In this document: positions 48,486 to 60,400 of the stretch, piece after piece
Layout of the letters: each line of letters opens with the position of its first letter
Position numbering within the stretch: the first letter of the stretch is position 1
Source: Chionis minor
Lineage: Eukaryota > Chordata > Aves > Charadriiformes > Chionididae
Direction of reading: 5' to 3'
NCBI GenBank assembly: GCA_013398295.1
Contig: VZSF01011264.1
Span: forward strand, 186,001-250,000
Length of the DNA stretch: 64,000 bases
Position numbers and translations under genes: made by a program
The notes under the pieces: generated by a model
What the model was told of the DNA's origin: nothing
What the model saw: the letters and a program-made list of their open reading frames with translations, nothing else
The model's database searches: none

Positions 48486-51400
48486 GTGAGTATTTTACTA
48501 ATTTACATGGTTATAGTCTGTATTTTTTAAAATGGCAAGATTCATAAATCACAAATGTTCTGTTTTATTCACATTAACATTTAAATGTCAGTTATATGCA
48601 GGGCTATATTTAAATGCCTGTTAAGTTGCAAATTATTCAGGCTTCAGTGATTTTACTCTTAACAGCTTTAAATACTGTAGTGATCTCTCTATTCCTGAGC
48701 TCGTCTACTTTCTGCTGTTTGAGAGAGAGAAGGATTCCTTCCTGGGGCTGCAGCAGGCGATGCTGGGGGGCTGAGGCAGGGCTTAAACTGGTATTTACAG
48801 ATGTGCCTTTATGCCACGGTGGGGTCTACATTCTTAATCGGACGGTCCTCCCGCTCCTGTCCCTCTTGCGTCCTGTTTGGTTAGCTTTTGGCAACCGTCG
48901 TTTCTGTGCTTTGCTGACAGTTTCTTCACACAAAGTTACTTGAAAACTTTTCCTGTGTTTTTCCTTTTGGCATGGTCTGCGTGGTCATCTATTAATTGAA
49001 ACTGTAATGGATGCAGTCAGACGAGGATGCTTCCTTCTAAGGGCTCTGGCCAGAAGATTAATTTCTAGCCACAGTGCTGTTGTAAGTGGTTGTGTGAGGT
49101 TGGACAACTTATGTCGCTGCTTTGAACTTCCTTTTGACCATCCCTAAAAACACTGGCAAACCAATTTAAGCTCTGCAAGCAGAAAGCGCTGTGTGAACTG
49201 AAATTTATGATCCCAGTTGCTTCTACCCGTAGGACCTACTAAGTTCTGTAGGCAGGAGTAGACAAAATAACGTTACTCCCAAGCCCTGGTTTTCGTGTTA
49301 GCTATTGGAGTACAGCCAGAAGATTCGTCATCCAGCTTTGTAAACTCTTTTGGGCCATTGCTGAAAGCTGCCAGCCTGATGCTTCTCATCCTGGTCCTCA
49401 GCGCTTCCTACGTCCGTAAATCCTGACCTCTGGGAGTCAGTTTGTGTCTCATCAGGCACTAACTTCCAGGCTTCTCCATTGCTCACTCTAGCGCCTTTAT
49501 AGCCATGAATCAAGATCCCAGTTTCCTCGGGTTTTCTTGAGAATTGGTGAAGTAAAGCAAGTTTCACAAATGTTGAACAAAATGCATCTTTCTTTTTAAT
49601 TTTAACCTGTTAGAATGGCTTTATCATTTATAAGTTCCTGCTCGTTTTGGTGTTCTTGCCAGGAGAACAGGCTTTTAAAGACAAGAGATCTTTAGAAGTG
49701 GCTTACTGGTACAAATTACTGGCAATGCTTATTATTGTTACTTCATTATTATAAAGTATTACTTCATTAATAAAAAAGATGTTGTGCAGTATAAATCCTC
49801 TTGCCATATTTCAATTGATTTCTTGAAAGCCTAAAACCTCTTTAAGGTAGATCTGTATTTGCACAGTGAACTTGCAAACTTCACTGTTTGGGTTTATTTC
49901 AGAAAGATCATTGGCTGTGGCAGCTCAGAATAAATGGCTAATAATGAAGCTAATACTGTTCCATATTAATGTCTCCTTTATTTTTCTTTGCTTAGGGCAA
50001 AGGGGGAGGGAAATAGCTGTATGCACCATCTCTATGAAACGAGTATGTGAGACTGGTGGAGGAAGACTGTTCCCAGGGTGTTTGAAATGCCCAGTACTCG
50101 TCTCTAGTAACTCGATATATTTCTTCTTTTTTGTAGTATTAGGAGAATTTGAAAAAGAATATTTTGAAGCTTTTGCTTGCCACGATGTCAGCCTTCTGCA
50201 GCACACAGATAATGTCATGGCGGGCAAAACCTTCCTTCTAAACCAAAACTTTGCAATAGCAGGAACATTAGGCAGGTAAAAACGTGCAGAAGAGTCCTAG
50301 GCTCGGCTTGCTGCAAGCTTAGTACGGGCTTGTACAGTTAGCAGTACGTACTGGCCATTTTCAAGGAATTGCATTGTTTATTTTTCTCGCTCTTTATCAT
50401 GATTTTCATTAACAGACACACCCTGCCTATACAAAGGCAGATCTTGGCTCTGAGCACATTCCAGGGCACTCTTGCCCTTTTGCAGCAAGACGCGTGTGTG
50501 GGCTGGGCACTCTCCCTTCTGAAAGGGTATCTGTTCACCACCCCACAAAAGCCAACGCTTTCTGCCGCTTCCCCCCATTTCCTAACATGATTTATACCTC
50601 TGGATTCACAAATAACAGTAGGGGAGAGATTTGCAAGAGTGCCTAGCAGTGGCCAGGCTGTTCTGGTTGAAGTGTAATCAGTCTAATGTGGAGAACCGAG
50701 AGGGTTTCAGTTTGCTTTATGTTGCTGTGCTCTTCAGTTCCCGTTTCCTGTTGCTTCTGAGACGTGAAACAAAATTGTCTAATTGAGAGCAATTATAATT
50801 TGAGTTGCGTGCCTGCAGCAAGGTGAGATATGCTTTGCTCTGTTTTATATCTCTACGTATGTCAGGAATTGTGTGTGGTGGACCAAGGTCGAAGATGGCT
50901 CGGGCATTTGAATTCTGTAAGGGAAGGTATGGTTGTAAAAATTTAAGGAGCATCGGAGCAAACTTTTCCAGACACAGATGTTTCAAGAAATAAAACAGTA
51001 GGCTCCGACTTTTCGATGAGTGAAAACTGCAGAGTTTGTGCTCACACCAAGCTGTGCTCTAATTATTTGAGCATTGCTAGGTTCATACTATCCGTGAGGG
51101 AAATGCGACTCTAACACAAATAAGGATTTTGTGTTTTCATTGGATATTAAATCAACCTCTGAATGTCTTCAGTAAAGAGAATTAACTAAAATATTAGTTA
51201 AACAAGAATTTTGGGAGGGTATTGCACAGAGACATGCAGAAGGCAGCTGAGAGTTTGCAGTAGGGCCATTAAAATGCTTTAGTTGTGCAGGAGAAGTGAT
51301 GTTTTCCCCGGGTCTTGCTAGAGTTAAACTTGGCGAGCACAGCGAGGAGCAGTCTGGTGACTCGGAGGGCTGGCGGCTGCCGCACCGGGAATGTTGGCCG

Positions 51401-54400
51401 AAGGCTGTGCCAGGCGTTTCCACCGAGGCCAGGCGGAGATCTGCCTTAGGCAGCTGTGGGCGCTTGGCATGGGGGCAGGCGGAGAGATCCCCTTTGTGAC
51501 TCCTATACCTTTTTTGGTGCTGAGCGGGAGAGGTTCTTCCCTGGCTTTCCAGGGGATGGGCTATTGATCAGCCGGGCTCGCTGAGCCGAAAGGCTGCTGC
51601 CTCACGAGCATCTGAAAATCGGGCAACTCCCCGGTCTGAGTTCCGCCAGGGTATCCCAGAAGAGAGCGGCTGCCCTTTCCAGCCCGGTGACTGTAGGTCA
51701 TGAGCAAACATATCGGAACAGGCGTTTGCATAGCGAGTGTGGCAGGGCACTGTGTGACACCAGAAGCAGAAATTACTGATGCCTTCACTGCACAGCCTCG
51801 GTCCACCCCAAACATCCACATCCCTTGGGTTTTTGGGCATCTAAGTACTTGTACGGGCAAGCTCGTGGGGTCGATCCACTGTCTCCTCTAAAAATTTACT
51901 TCAGAGTTTGTTCCTCATATTAGTAAGTGTCTCCTTTCTAACGAGACCGTGTTGCTTGATTTGCAGATGATACCGTTGGGACCTGTGACTGGTTTCTACT
52001 AGTAGACTCGTTTCGGTGCGTGTCGCCCTTTTTCCTCCATCACCTCCCTGGCGTTTTTCCGCCCGCGCCTCCCGCCAGCCCCACGCGCTCCCTCCCTCGC
52101 GTGGTGCCTCGCGGCTGTGCAGGGTCCCACACACGTCCACCCCTCACCCAGTTGTACCCAGTTTCCAAGGCAGGAGCTGCGTGTAAACACGGGTACAAGC
52201 ACTGTGATAGCCAGCCTGGTTTGAATTTCCAGTGAAGCATGACCAGCAGCTCCTGCTCCTTTCGAAGGTGCGGAGGAGGCCGGGTGGCCCGGCCAGTGCT
52301 GAGATTCCAGCCGTGGCTCTGCCTGTCCTGACCCCTCTGTGCTGGCTGCCCGACCTGGTGGCTGCGGTCACGCTCGCCCTGCGCCGAGGCTGTGGTGTGT
52401 GCCACTGTGCTGCGGCTGCTGTGCCGCACAGGAGTTACGTCGCCATAAATGCCCGTGTGGAAAGGCCAGCTGAAGGAGGAGGAATTTTCCTCCAAGGGCC
52501 GGCAATTGACTGGGATAAGGGTGCCGCAGAAATGGTGCCGCGAGGGAGAAGTGGGGGGTAAAACCGGAGAAGCAGGTGGGAAGGGGAGCCTTTCGTCAGG
52601 GCTCTCCTCGGAGCAGGCTGGAGGAGTTCAGGGTTAGTGATCCCATTTAACCGCCCGTTTTCCTTTTGATGTTGTCCACTGGTGACTTACGACAAGGCAG
52701 TGTTTGCCATTAGGGATCTGACTGAAGAGAGGTGCTGATGGACGGGCCAGCCAAAAGATTCCTTCGTCTAAGGATCAGCCTAAAGGAAGGCATGGAGTCC
52801 AGCGACGAAGAAGAAGGGGGCGTCAAAGGATCACAAGGAAGAGGAAGGAGGAAAGAAAGCAAGAGCCAAGCTGTGCACTGTGCTGAGTGGGGATCCAGAG
52901 TTTGGGTGCTTTGGCTGGGAAGGGGGAAAGACGAGGAATCGGAGAAGGGCAGTGACTCATTCCCAGGAGCCAGAGGCAGAAGAAGATTTTCAGAAGCAGG
53001 GTTGGTTTTGTTTTTTTGAAGAAGTGAAAGAGAAAAGAGTATCCTGGGGTGCAGAATTTGAGATCTAGAGGTGCAGCAGCAGGCTTGGATTTGGGGAGCA
53101 AAAAGTTCACTTTTGCCGTGTAACCTAGTTGTCTTTCTCTTTGGGATAATGTAACTGAAAGGTCATATGATATTTGATCTCCTACTGTGGCAATTTTTTC
53201 ACTCCAAATGTCGTATTTATCCCAAAGTAGAAAAAAAGGCACGCTGTTTTAAACAAGCCAGGATTAGCCACGTGTTCTAATATACTTCACCACTGGATAA
53301 ATGTTGAACAGCAAATTGCTTTGAGGGATTAGTAATTGGATAGTGAGCCTTTTGCTTTTAGGTGAGTGGTGTGAAATGGAGCCTCTGGTCTCCGTGCGGC
53401 TCTCGGTGGGCAGGTTTGCAGTGAGCCAGGCTGAGCAGGCAGATGAAGACGTGGCCAAGTCCCCCCTTCTTGGCTCTGCTTGTCCTCTCGAAACAGAAAT
53501 GGAAGAATACTAGTGAAGGGGGGGAGCCTAGGGTTGTCTTTACTTCTTTCACTGACTTCCGAGTAATAGAGGAACTCGGCAACTCTGGGGGGGAAAAAAG
53601 GGAGAATGTAGCACTTGACGGCTGCGTTTTAAGAAAGAGACCTGGATTTTTATAGCAGCACTTGAAGGGAAGGAATGAATGCCTGTTCAAGTTACTCTCG
53701 TGTCCTACGTGGATGCATACATTTAATTACACATTCAGACCAACCCGTATTAACAAAGCAAAAGAGTTAATTTATCTATTTGGAAATAACATTTCCTCAT
53801 TGCTGAATAACCTGCTCTAGTAAGGAGGTACGGAGGTCTCAAAGAATGGCAGCTTTACTTGGATATATAGATTTCTCTGTCACTACCACCACAGTGGTGT
53901 TTGAGCACCTGCTGTTTTAGAGAGGTAGAAAAGAGGGAAGCATATGATGACTTTTCTCTTTCCTTCTGTCACTCACAGCCCTAGCACACATGCACGCAGT
54001 CTGGATTTAGTTCAACACACCAGGGTCCTTTCAACTGCCTTATTGTCCCTAAACCAAAACTTGCCCAGCAGAAATTCCTCTTCCTGTGTACAGCACTTTC
54101 CACTTACTGAGGAATTTATAAACCTTGTGGCAAAGAGTTAAAGGTCTTTGCTGATAGAGGTGGAGAAAAGAGATTCCAGACGCAGAACTGTAGAAGCAAA
54201 CTACTTTGTACCGTGTCGTGCTATAAAGACATTTTACTCTAAGTTATCTTCAGTACTACCCGATAGGTCTGCAAGACTTTCAGCAAATGATGACCTCTAA
54301 TATAAGAACTGTGACTGCCAGGAAGTCTGTGGAGCTGGGCGGTATCTGCAGCGAGTTGGCAGAAAAAGAACAAAGAGTGTGACCACAGCGGGGCGAGCAG

Positions 54401-57400
54401 CGTGGCAGCCAGGAGCGGCAGCTGCCTGCGGCATCTTTCCAGCAGATGTTCTGCTCTCCAGCAAAAGCGAGCATTTCGGAGGACTCCAGCAGCACTTCGC
54501 CTAGAGATCTGATCTGTTGTAACTATGCCTATTTGGAAAACCCACCGCTTCGAATCTTCCCCTTGTATAGTTCTTAAATAATTAGGCTACCTTTTTATTT
54601 TTGGAAACCTGGCTTGAATATCTTTGGAATATTATATTGGAATGCAAGTAATCCCACTCCTTTGATGCATAATATCTTGTACCGTCTAAAATGTCACTGA
54701 CATTTGGAGTCAGAAACTGCAGAGGAGAGGGGCATTACAGGTACTTGATCTCATTGTCCAACAGGTTATTCTTAAGCACGTGCTAAGTTTGTAAAAGAGC
54801 AAACACCAAAATTTGTCAGTGATCTGCACTTTAGGAGGGATTTACTGTTCACAGGGTTCTGAAAAGTGGGATCTGAAAGATCCTGACCTCCTTTACAGAC
54901 TCCTTGCAGGAGTCTTGGTTCATTAAACTCAGCTGCAAAGACCAAACAGCCATTTTCCTGGTTTGCTATTTAAATTAGGCAACTATTACTTCAAGACACC
55001 AGGCTCCCCAGTGGGTCTGGGGAGAGCTGCTGTGCAGAAAACTGCAGTGATAGTGAGAAGAGATTATTCAAAAGTAAGTAATTTGCAAACTTAGCCTGTT
55101 TTTTTAATGCACAGAAATTTTTTTCACCTGCAGAAAAGCATTTACTGGCTTCACAGTCTCGAGGAAGCTGAGTTGTAATTGTAACCTTTTAGAAGGAACT
55201 TTCAACATCTGATGGAAAACGCAAGCTGAAATGTGGTTCGCCTGCAAAAGCTTCTGTAACCCTGTGGATTTTATGTGGTTTTATCACATGATGCTTGCCT
55301 AGCCTAGGACATTGTTGTTTGTGTCAGAGATAAAATGCAGTTCTAGTTCACGAGTTCCTACTGAAGTCATATGATGATCATTCACATGTTCCAGCCATTG
55401 TGTACTGTGCTCAAGCCACAGATACCAGCAATTAGCAAATCTACATATTGCATGAATCCAACGTACTCGCCACGATGTCGTAATGAGAGGATACTACTAT
55501 GGGAGGCTGTATATGTCAGTAAAGCCCAGGACTCTGCAGCTAGTGAAGGTTTCCTTCCCCTCTGCCACAGAATTCCTGATTTGTCTGCACATTTTTCCTT
55601 AAGGCTTTCTGTGGCAGCAGCTCTCTAATGGGAGCAGCAGTGCAGACTGCTGCCTGCGTGGAGCTCGATAATCCCTGACATTTTCTGCTGTTCTGCTAAA
55701 TCTCACCCCCAGTTAGGGCCAAATAAAAGTCACCTGTCCCTAATTGGGGGTGAGATTTAGCAGGGGGGGGAAAAAGTAACCTGCACAACATAGGACAGAG
55801 GCACGGGATTCCCATCTTGTCCCTCATCAAAATCCCTCCACAGCAGTAAGGGCAGTTGCCTTTCTGTACAGTTGTTGCTGATTATTGAGCAGAAATTGCA
55901 TATCGTTATTGATATGAAGTTACCACCCTCTGCCTCGGGTGTTCAGCGCTTTTCTTTATGCGTTTTGCTTTTCTTCATAGCTGTTGAAGATTGCGAGATA
56001 CTTCTGGGTTTGAATGAAGGGGGAGCTTGTGTTGTGAACCTGCGAGTCCAGAGATCGAGTGTGGCAGCGCTTCTGTATTTCCATCTGTCCCTTGAACCTT
56101 GCTTCCAGTGGGGTTTGCTTCCAGCTTGCTCTTACTGGTTTGGTGATTGTGTCGCAAATGTTAATTAAGAAGGTCTTAGGGCAGGGTTAGTATGTAATTT
56201 TGAGCAGTGCAGACTATTTCTGTCTCCTAGCGCTGCCCATTAGCAATTGTAAATAATGCCAACCTTACGCGAGTGCTTTGAAGTATAACGAGTGTATGAA
56301 AAGTACGTTGAGATCTTCAGGTGAAGAGAGTTGCCTAATGCCAGTGTAAATAGTTTTAACTAACACACATTCTGCCTGGGATGCTGAGATTCACAGGGGA
56401 AATCACAAATGTTTATAAATAGGGAAACGAACCGTAGCGGAGCGTCTCTGGTACCAGTGATTGATAATACTGCATGTGTAGAGCGGACATGTTAGCTCCC
56501 TTTTTTGCTGTTTCTTCTCTGAGTCTCTATCAGAAATCACCCCTTGGACCATTTCTCCGCTGTTTTGTGAAACTTTTCCGGTTTCTCTGTAACACTGTTT
56601 TTCAGCTTTGTCTATTTTCAGCCTCACAATCACCTTGTACTGAAAACAAGAGGAACATGTCATCTCTGTGCCACTCTTTAAAAAAGCTAGGGGACTTAGA
56701 CACAGCTAGGGAGAGAGCTATAAAAATAGGGGGTTTTTCTCTCCACCTATCCTTGTAACACGAATCTCTCTTGAATTCTGTGTTGTCCTCGCTCGATTCT
56801 TCCCAATGGGTGTGTTTTCCTGTATGTCGTGAGCTGTTCCTTGTCGTGATCAGGCCGGTGTCATTGCTCTGGAGGGCTTGTGTCACCTGTGCCCCAGTGG
56901 GCACGGGGAGCGACACGGAGGCAGATGGAGCCTGCTGTTGCCATCCTTCCCTGGAGCGCTTTGGTACTACCCTTTCTCCTAATCCTGGGTCTAAAAAAGT
57001 CATTTGTAAAGCTTCAGAGATGGATGGCTGCTTAGGAAAATGGAGTTGGAGTGACCTGTTAGCTCCTGGCTAATTGGAAGTAAAACAGCTCAGCTTTCTT
57101 TCCTACAGCCAGGGAGACACTAATAAATATTCTCTTAACTGTTTTCCTGGGGTGTAAGCCTTTCAGCTGTTAAATATCTTACCTAAATAGGTAAGGACAA
57201 TGCTGCTAAAAAGTGATTTCAGGTCATGGGTCTTAGAGTGTCACGTATGTTGTCTGTATTTCAGAAACTCTGCAGCGATGCTCAGGTGAGAGTTTTTGGG
57301 AAATGTTGCCAGCTGAAGCCTGGAGGAGACAGCTCTTCTTCCTTGGACAGTTCAATCAACTCATCATCTTCTTTCTCTGACCCGAAAGAACAATGCCCAA

Positions 57401-60400
57401 AATACCAGGTGAGTTGCTCTTCCTTTTTTTTTTTTTTCTTTTGCGTAACCCATGTCAAATACTAATGGCAGGTGAGGTACTGAATGTTTTAAAATTCTTG
57501 AAATTAGAGACTGGCGGTGGAGAGCAGTTTTCAGTCAAAATCAGACTTTGGTTCTGACTCAGTAGTGTTTAATTCTGTAGCTTGGGTTTGAACGAGTCTG
57601 AAAGCAACCAGCTGGTTCTCTCGGGACGTGTCTTCAATGGCAGCGATTTCTCCGGGGCATTTGTTCTGTCTTATGACCTGGGTGATAACACTCGTTCGGT
57701 ACCATCAGACTTGGCGCAAGTATCTTGTCTTGGTATAGATGAGGTGGTTTATTTTACTTTATTGCTAAATGCCAGGGAAATAACAGAGAAGTGTGCTGTC
57801 TATAGGGATAGTCCATGTAACAGCTTTATAACAAGGGATTCAGTGCACTTGAGTTACATTTTACATAAGAGATTTTGGCCATGAGAGTAGCTACAGTCAT
57901 CTGACATGGATATATTTCTGTCATCTCTCCTTCCATGGATCACAAGTGTTTTATATTAAGCCACCCTAAAATAGAACTAAGCCCTTCCACTCTTTGTAAT
58001 GAAGTAATTGTGTGTTTGAGGGAAGCTGCTATCTCCACAACCTATTCTGAAGTACAGTACTACTGATGTCTTAATCTACCGTAGATATAAATGAAGAACC
58101 TTTCAGTGCTGACTTTCCCACTGTCGCGTTAGCTCTTGCTATATTTGGCGAGCTGCGTATTCTTGTTTTCTCTTGCTCATCACGCTCTTTTCCACAGCTT
58201 CAGTAAGGTGGCTGAAGATCTGATTTCCATTCCTCCCTTCCTGGAAGGGCATTTAGCTGCGGTTGTGAAAGGAAGAGACATTTCTGTCAGCAGCTTCCCT
58301 CCAGCACAAAATAACCTCCTCTGTGCATTGTGTGACCAAGAAAAATGATGCCCCCCGCTACCCAGAAATTGTCTGTCCTACTGGGCAGGCTGTGTACAAA
58401 CAATGGTGAACGTTATTAAAGGAAATTAATTTTAGTGGTTGGCATGACAGTGCATTTTCAAGCTGTGGAAAGTTTTCCCTTCTAAGTCCCCATTTCCTCA
58501 TGCATATCGCTTGATCAGAATCTTACTGAGTTGACCTGAACTGGTGTGGGGCTATGTGACTGGCTTAGAATGCTCGTCACAACCTCTCACCTTAAGGTGG
58601 TCTTCCACAGCGTATTTGTTGTAAACTATCATCTATGGAATTCCCCAGACTCCTTCCAGGCTTCCCGGGCAAGGGAGCAGAGCGCCAGAAATACAAGAGT
58701 TTTTACTGCACAATAAAATCGCGCATCATGCACGCAGAAGGGCCAGAGTTTGTCCAGCCGTCAGCCAGCCTGGCGTTTCCTATCATCTAGCTGCTGTGTC
58801 TGGTTACCTCAGAACTTACTTAATATATTTGCCGTGTTTATAAGTTCTTTTGTTTGTTTTTTTAAAGCTATAAAATGGAAGTCCAAATAATACCACGCTA
58901 TAGGACTTTCTAAACAGATCTTTATTTTTCCTTGTATAAACAGGCTTTGGCTGTATATGAGCAACTTCAATTGCAAGGTGAAATGCAAGGTTTTGTTCCA
59001 GGCCTCCATATTTTAATTATGTCCTATCCAGATCCCTGCCAAATGTGATTAGAATCCATTAAGGTGAAGCTGAATATGGCTCTAACTTTGCCCCAAATTA
59101 TCTGCACATTATGACACTAGTGTTACCTCGGTACCTGCTTGTCAGCATAGGACTGAAAGGCTTTCTGATTTGTTGATCACATTTGGCATTTATTTCTGTA
59201 CTGTGTTTTTAATTTACGTATGTACTTAGTTATTGATAGGACAATATGTACAGTAAGTGGAATATTAAATGCAGTAAATATGATATTCAGAAATGTAATT
59301 TCCAAATCATGCAAATTTTACTACCTCAGATATGCTAATATACAATAACAAACACTTGTGGGTATTTTATGTTCAGTTTTTATGTGAGCTCATAAATATG
59401 ACCTAGGGAATTGGTTTGTGTCCAAGCTGTCAGTGCCGGAGGTTGTGCCCTTTTTGCCAGATGCTCCTTGGCTATTTTTTGTTTGAGTTTTTAATATTTA
59501 ACCTCTTTCCTCAGTTGATTGCACTCTACTTTGGTCTTGAGTGACCTTTATTTTGCAGCATTAAAGGCCCAAAGAGTTGAGCTGTAGCAGAGCTTCCATA
59601 TTAAATACGTGCATCTTCTGTTATGCATGGTAAAATTATTGTTATTAAGTGTAGATGAAACACCAGACTGAAACAGGCCATGGGTGCATCTTATCATGCT
59701 CTTTGCCTTCAGCATTGCTTGTCTCTGTCTTTCAGAGGAGAAGGAAACCCCTGTAATTCAATTTGAAAGCAGCTGCTTTTCAGTTGCTTTTTTAAATTTG
59801 GTTGCTTGACAAAGAAAATCGATACTTTATCTTAAAGGATTTTTCCTCAGCGTATTTAGAATTAGATTTTCACAACAGCAGAAAGTTGAAACCAAAACCA
59901 GCCATCAAGGGCTCAACATTTATTCAGAATGAGTCCTTCAATTGGAGATCTGCAACAGCATTAAAAATAACAATCATAACATTTGGCTGTAGTAATTTGC
60001 AGTGTTCCTACTTCAAGATTTCACGATGCTGGCAGACCTATTATTTCCTAGAGCCATTAACATCTACACTTAGATTTCCTTGGAGCTGCTGGGTCATACT
60101 GGCTGATTTTAAAGTCTGGTTTTTCCAGTACTGCCTACAGTGCACCTAGGCAGTATGAGATTCTGGGAGGGAAAGATGGAAATTTCTCTGAGACCCAGCT
60201 AATGTCCAGATTTTGCCCTGCCACATGAATACTAACAAACCTTGCAGTTGGATCCTCATTTTTATAACCGTGGTTCCCACTTTTAGGCATCCCCTATCTT
60301 TCCTGCACTGATAGCAGATTTCGGAGGTTAATAGTGAGTCTGTTAAAGTACCATCATCTTAATTGAGAGTGCTTGAGAAGAGCTAAAAATTGAAAAGTGT

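Noticed and set aside
49866..50279. 137-codon + strand ORF in FNIP1 intron 2
   Set aside because: No splice-compatible neighbours, low-complexity middle, and it is not part of the known FNIP1 exon order.
52040..52495. 151-codon - strand ORF in FNIP1 intron 2
   Set aside because: GC-rich composition makes stops rare; overlapping frames on both strands are equally open and no domain is visible.
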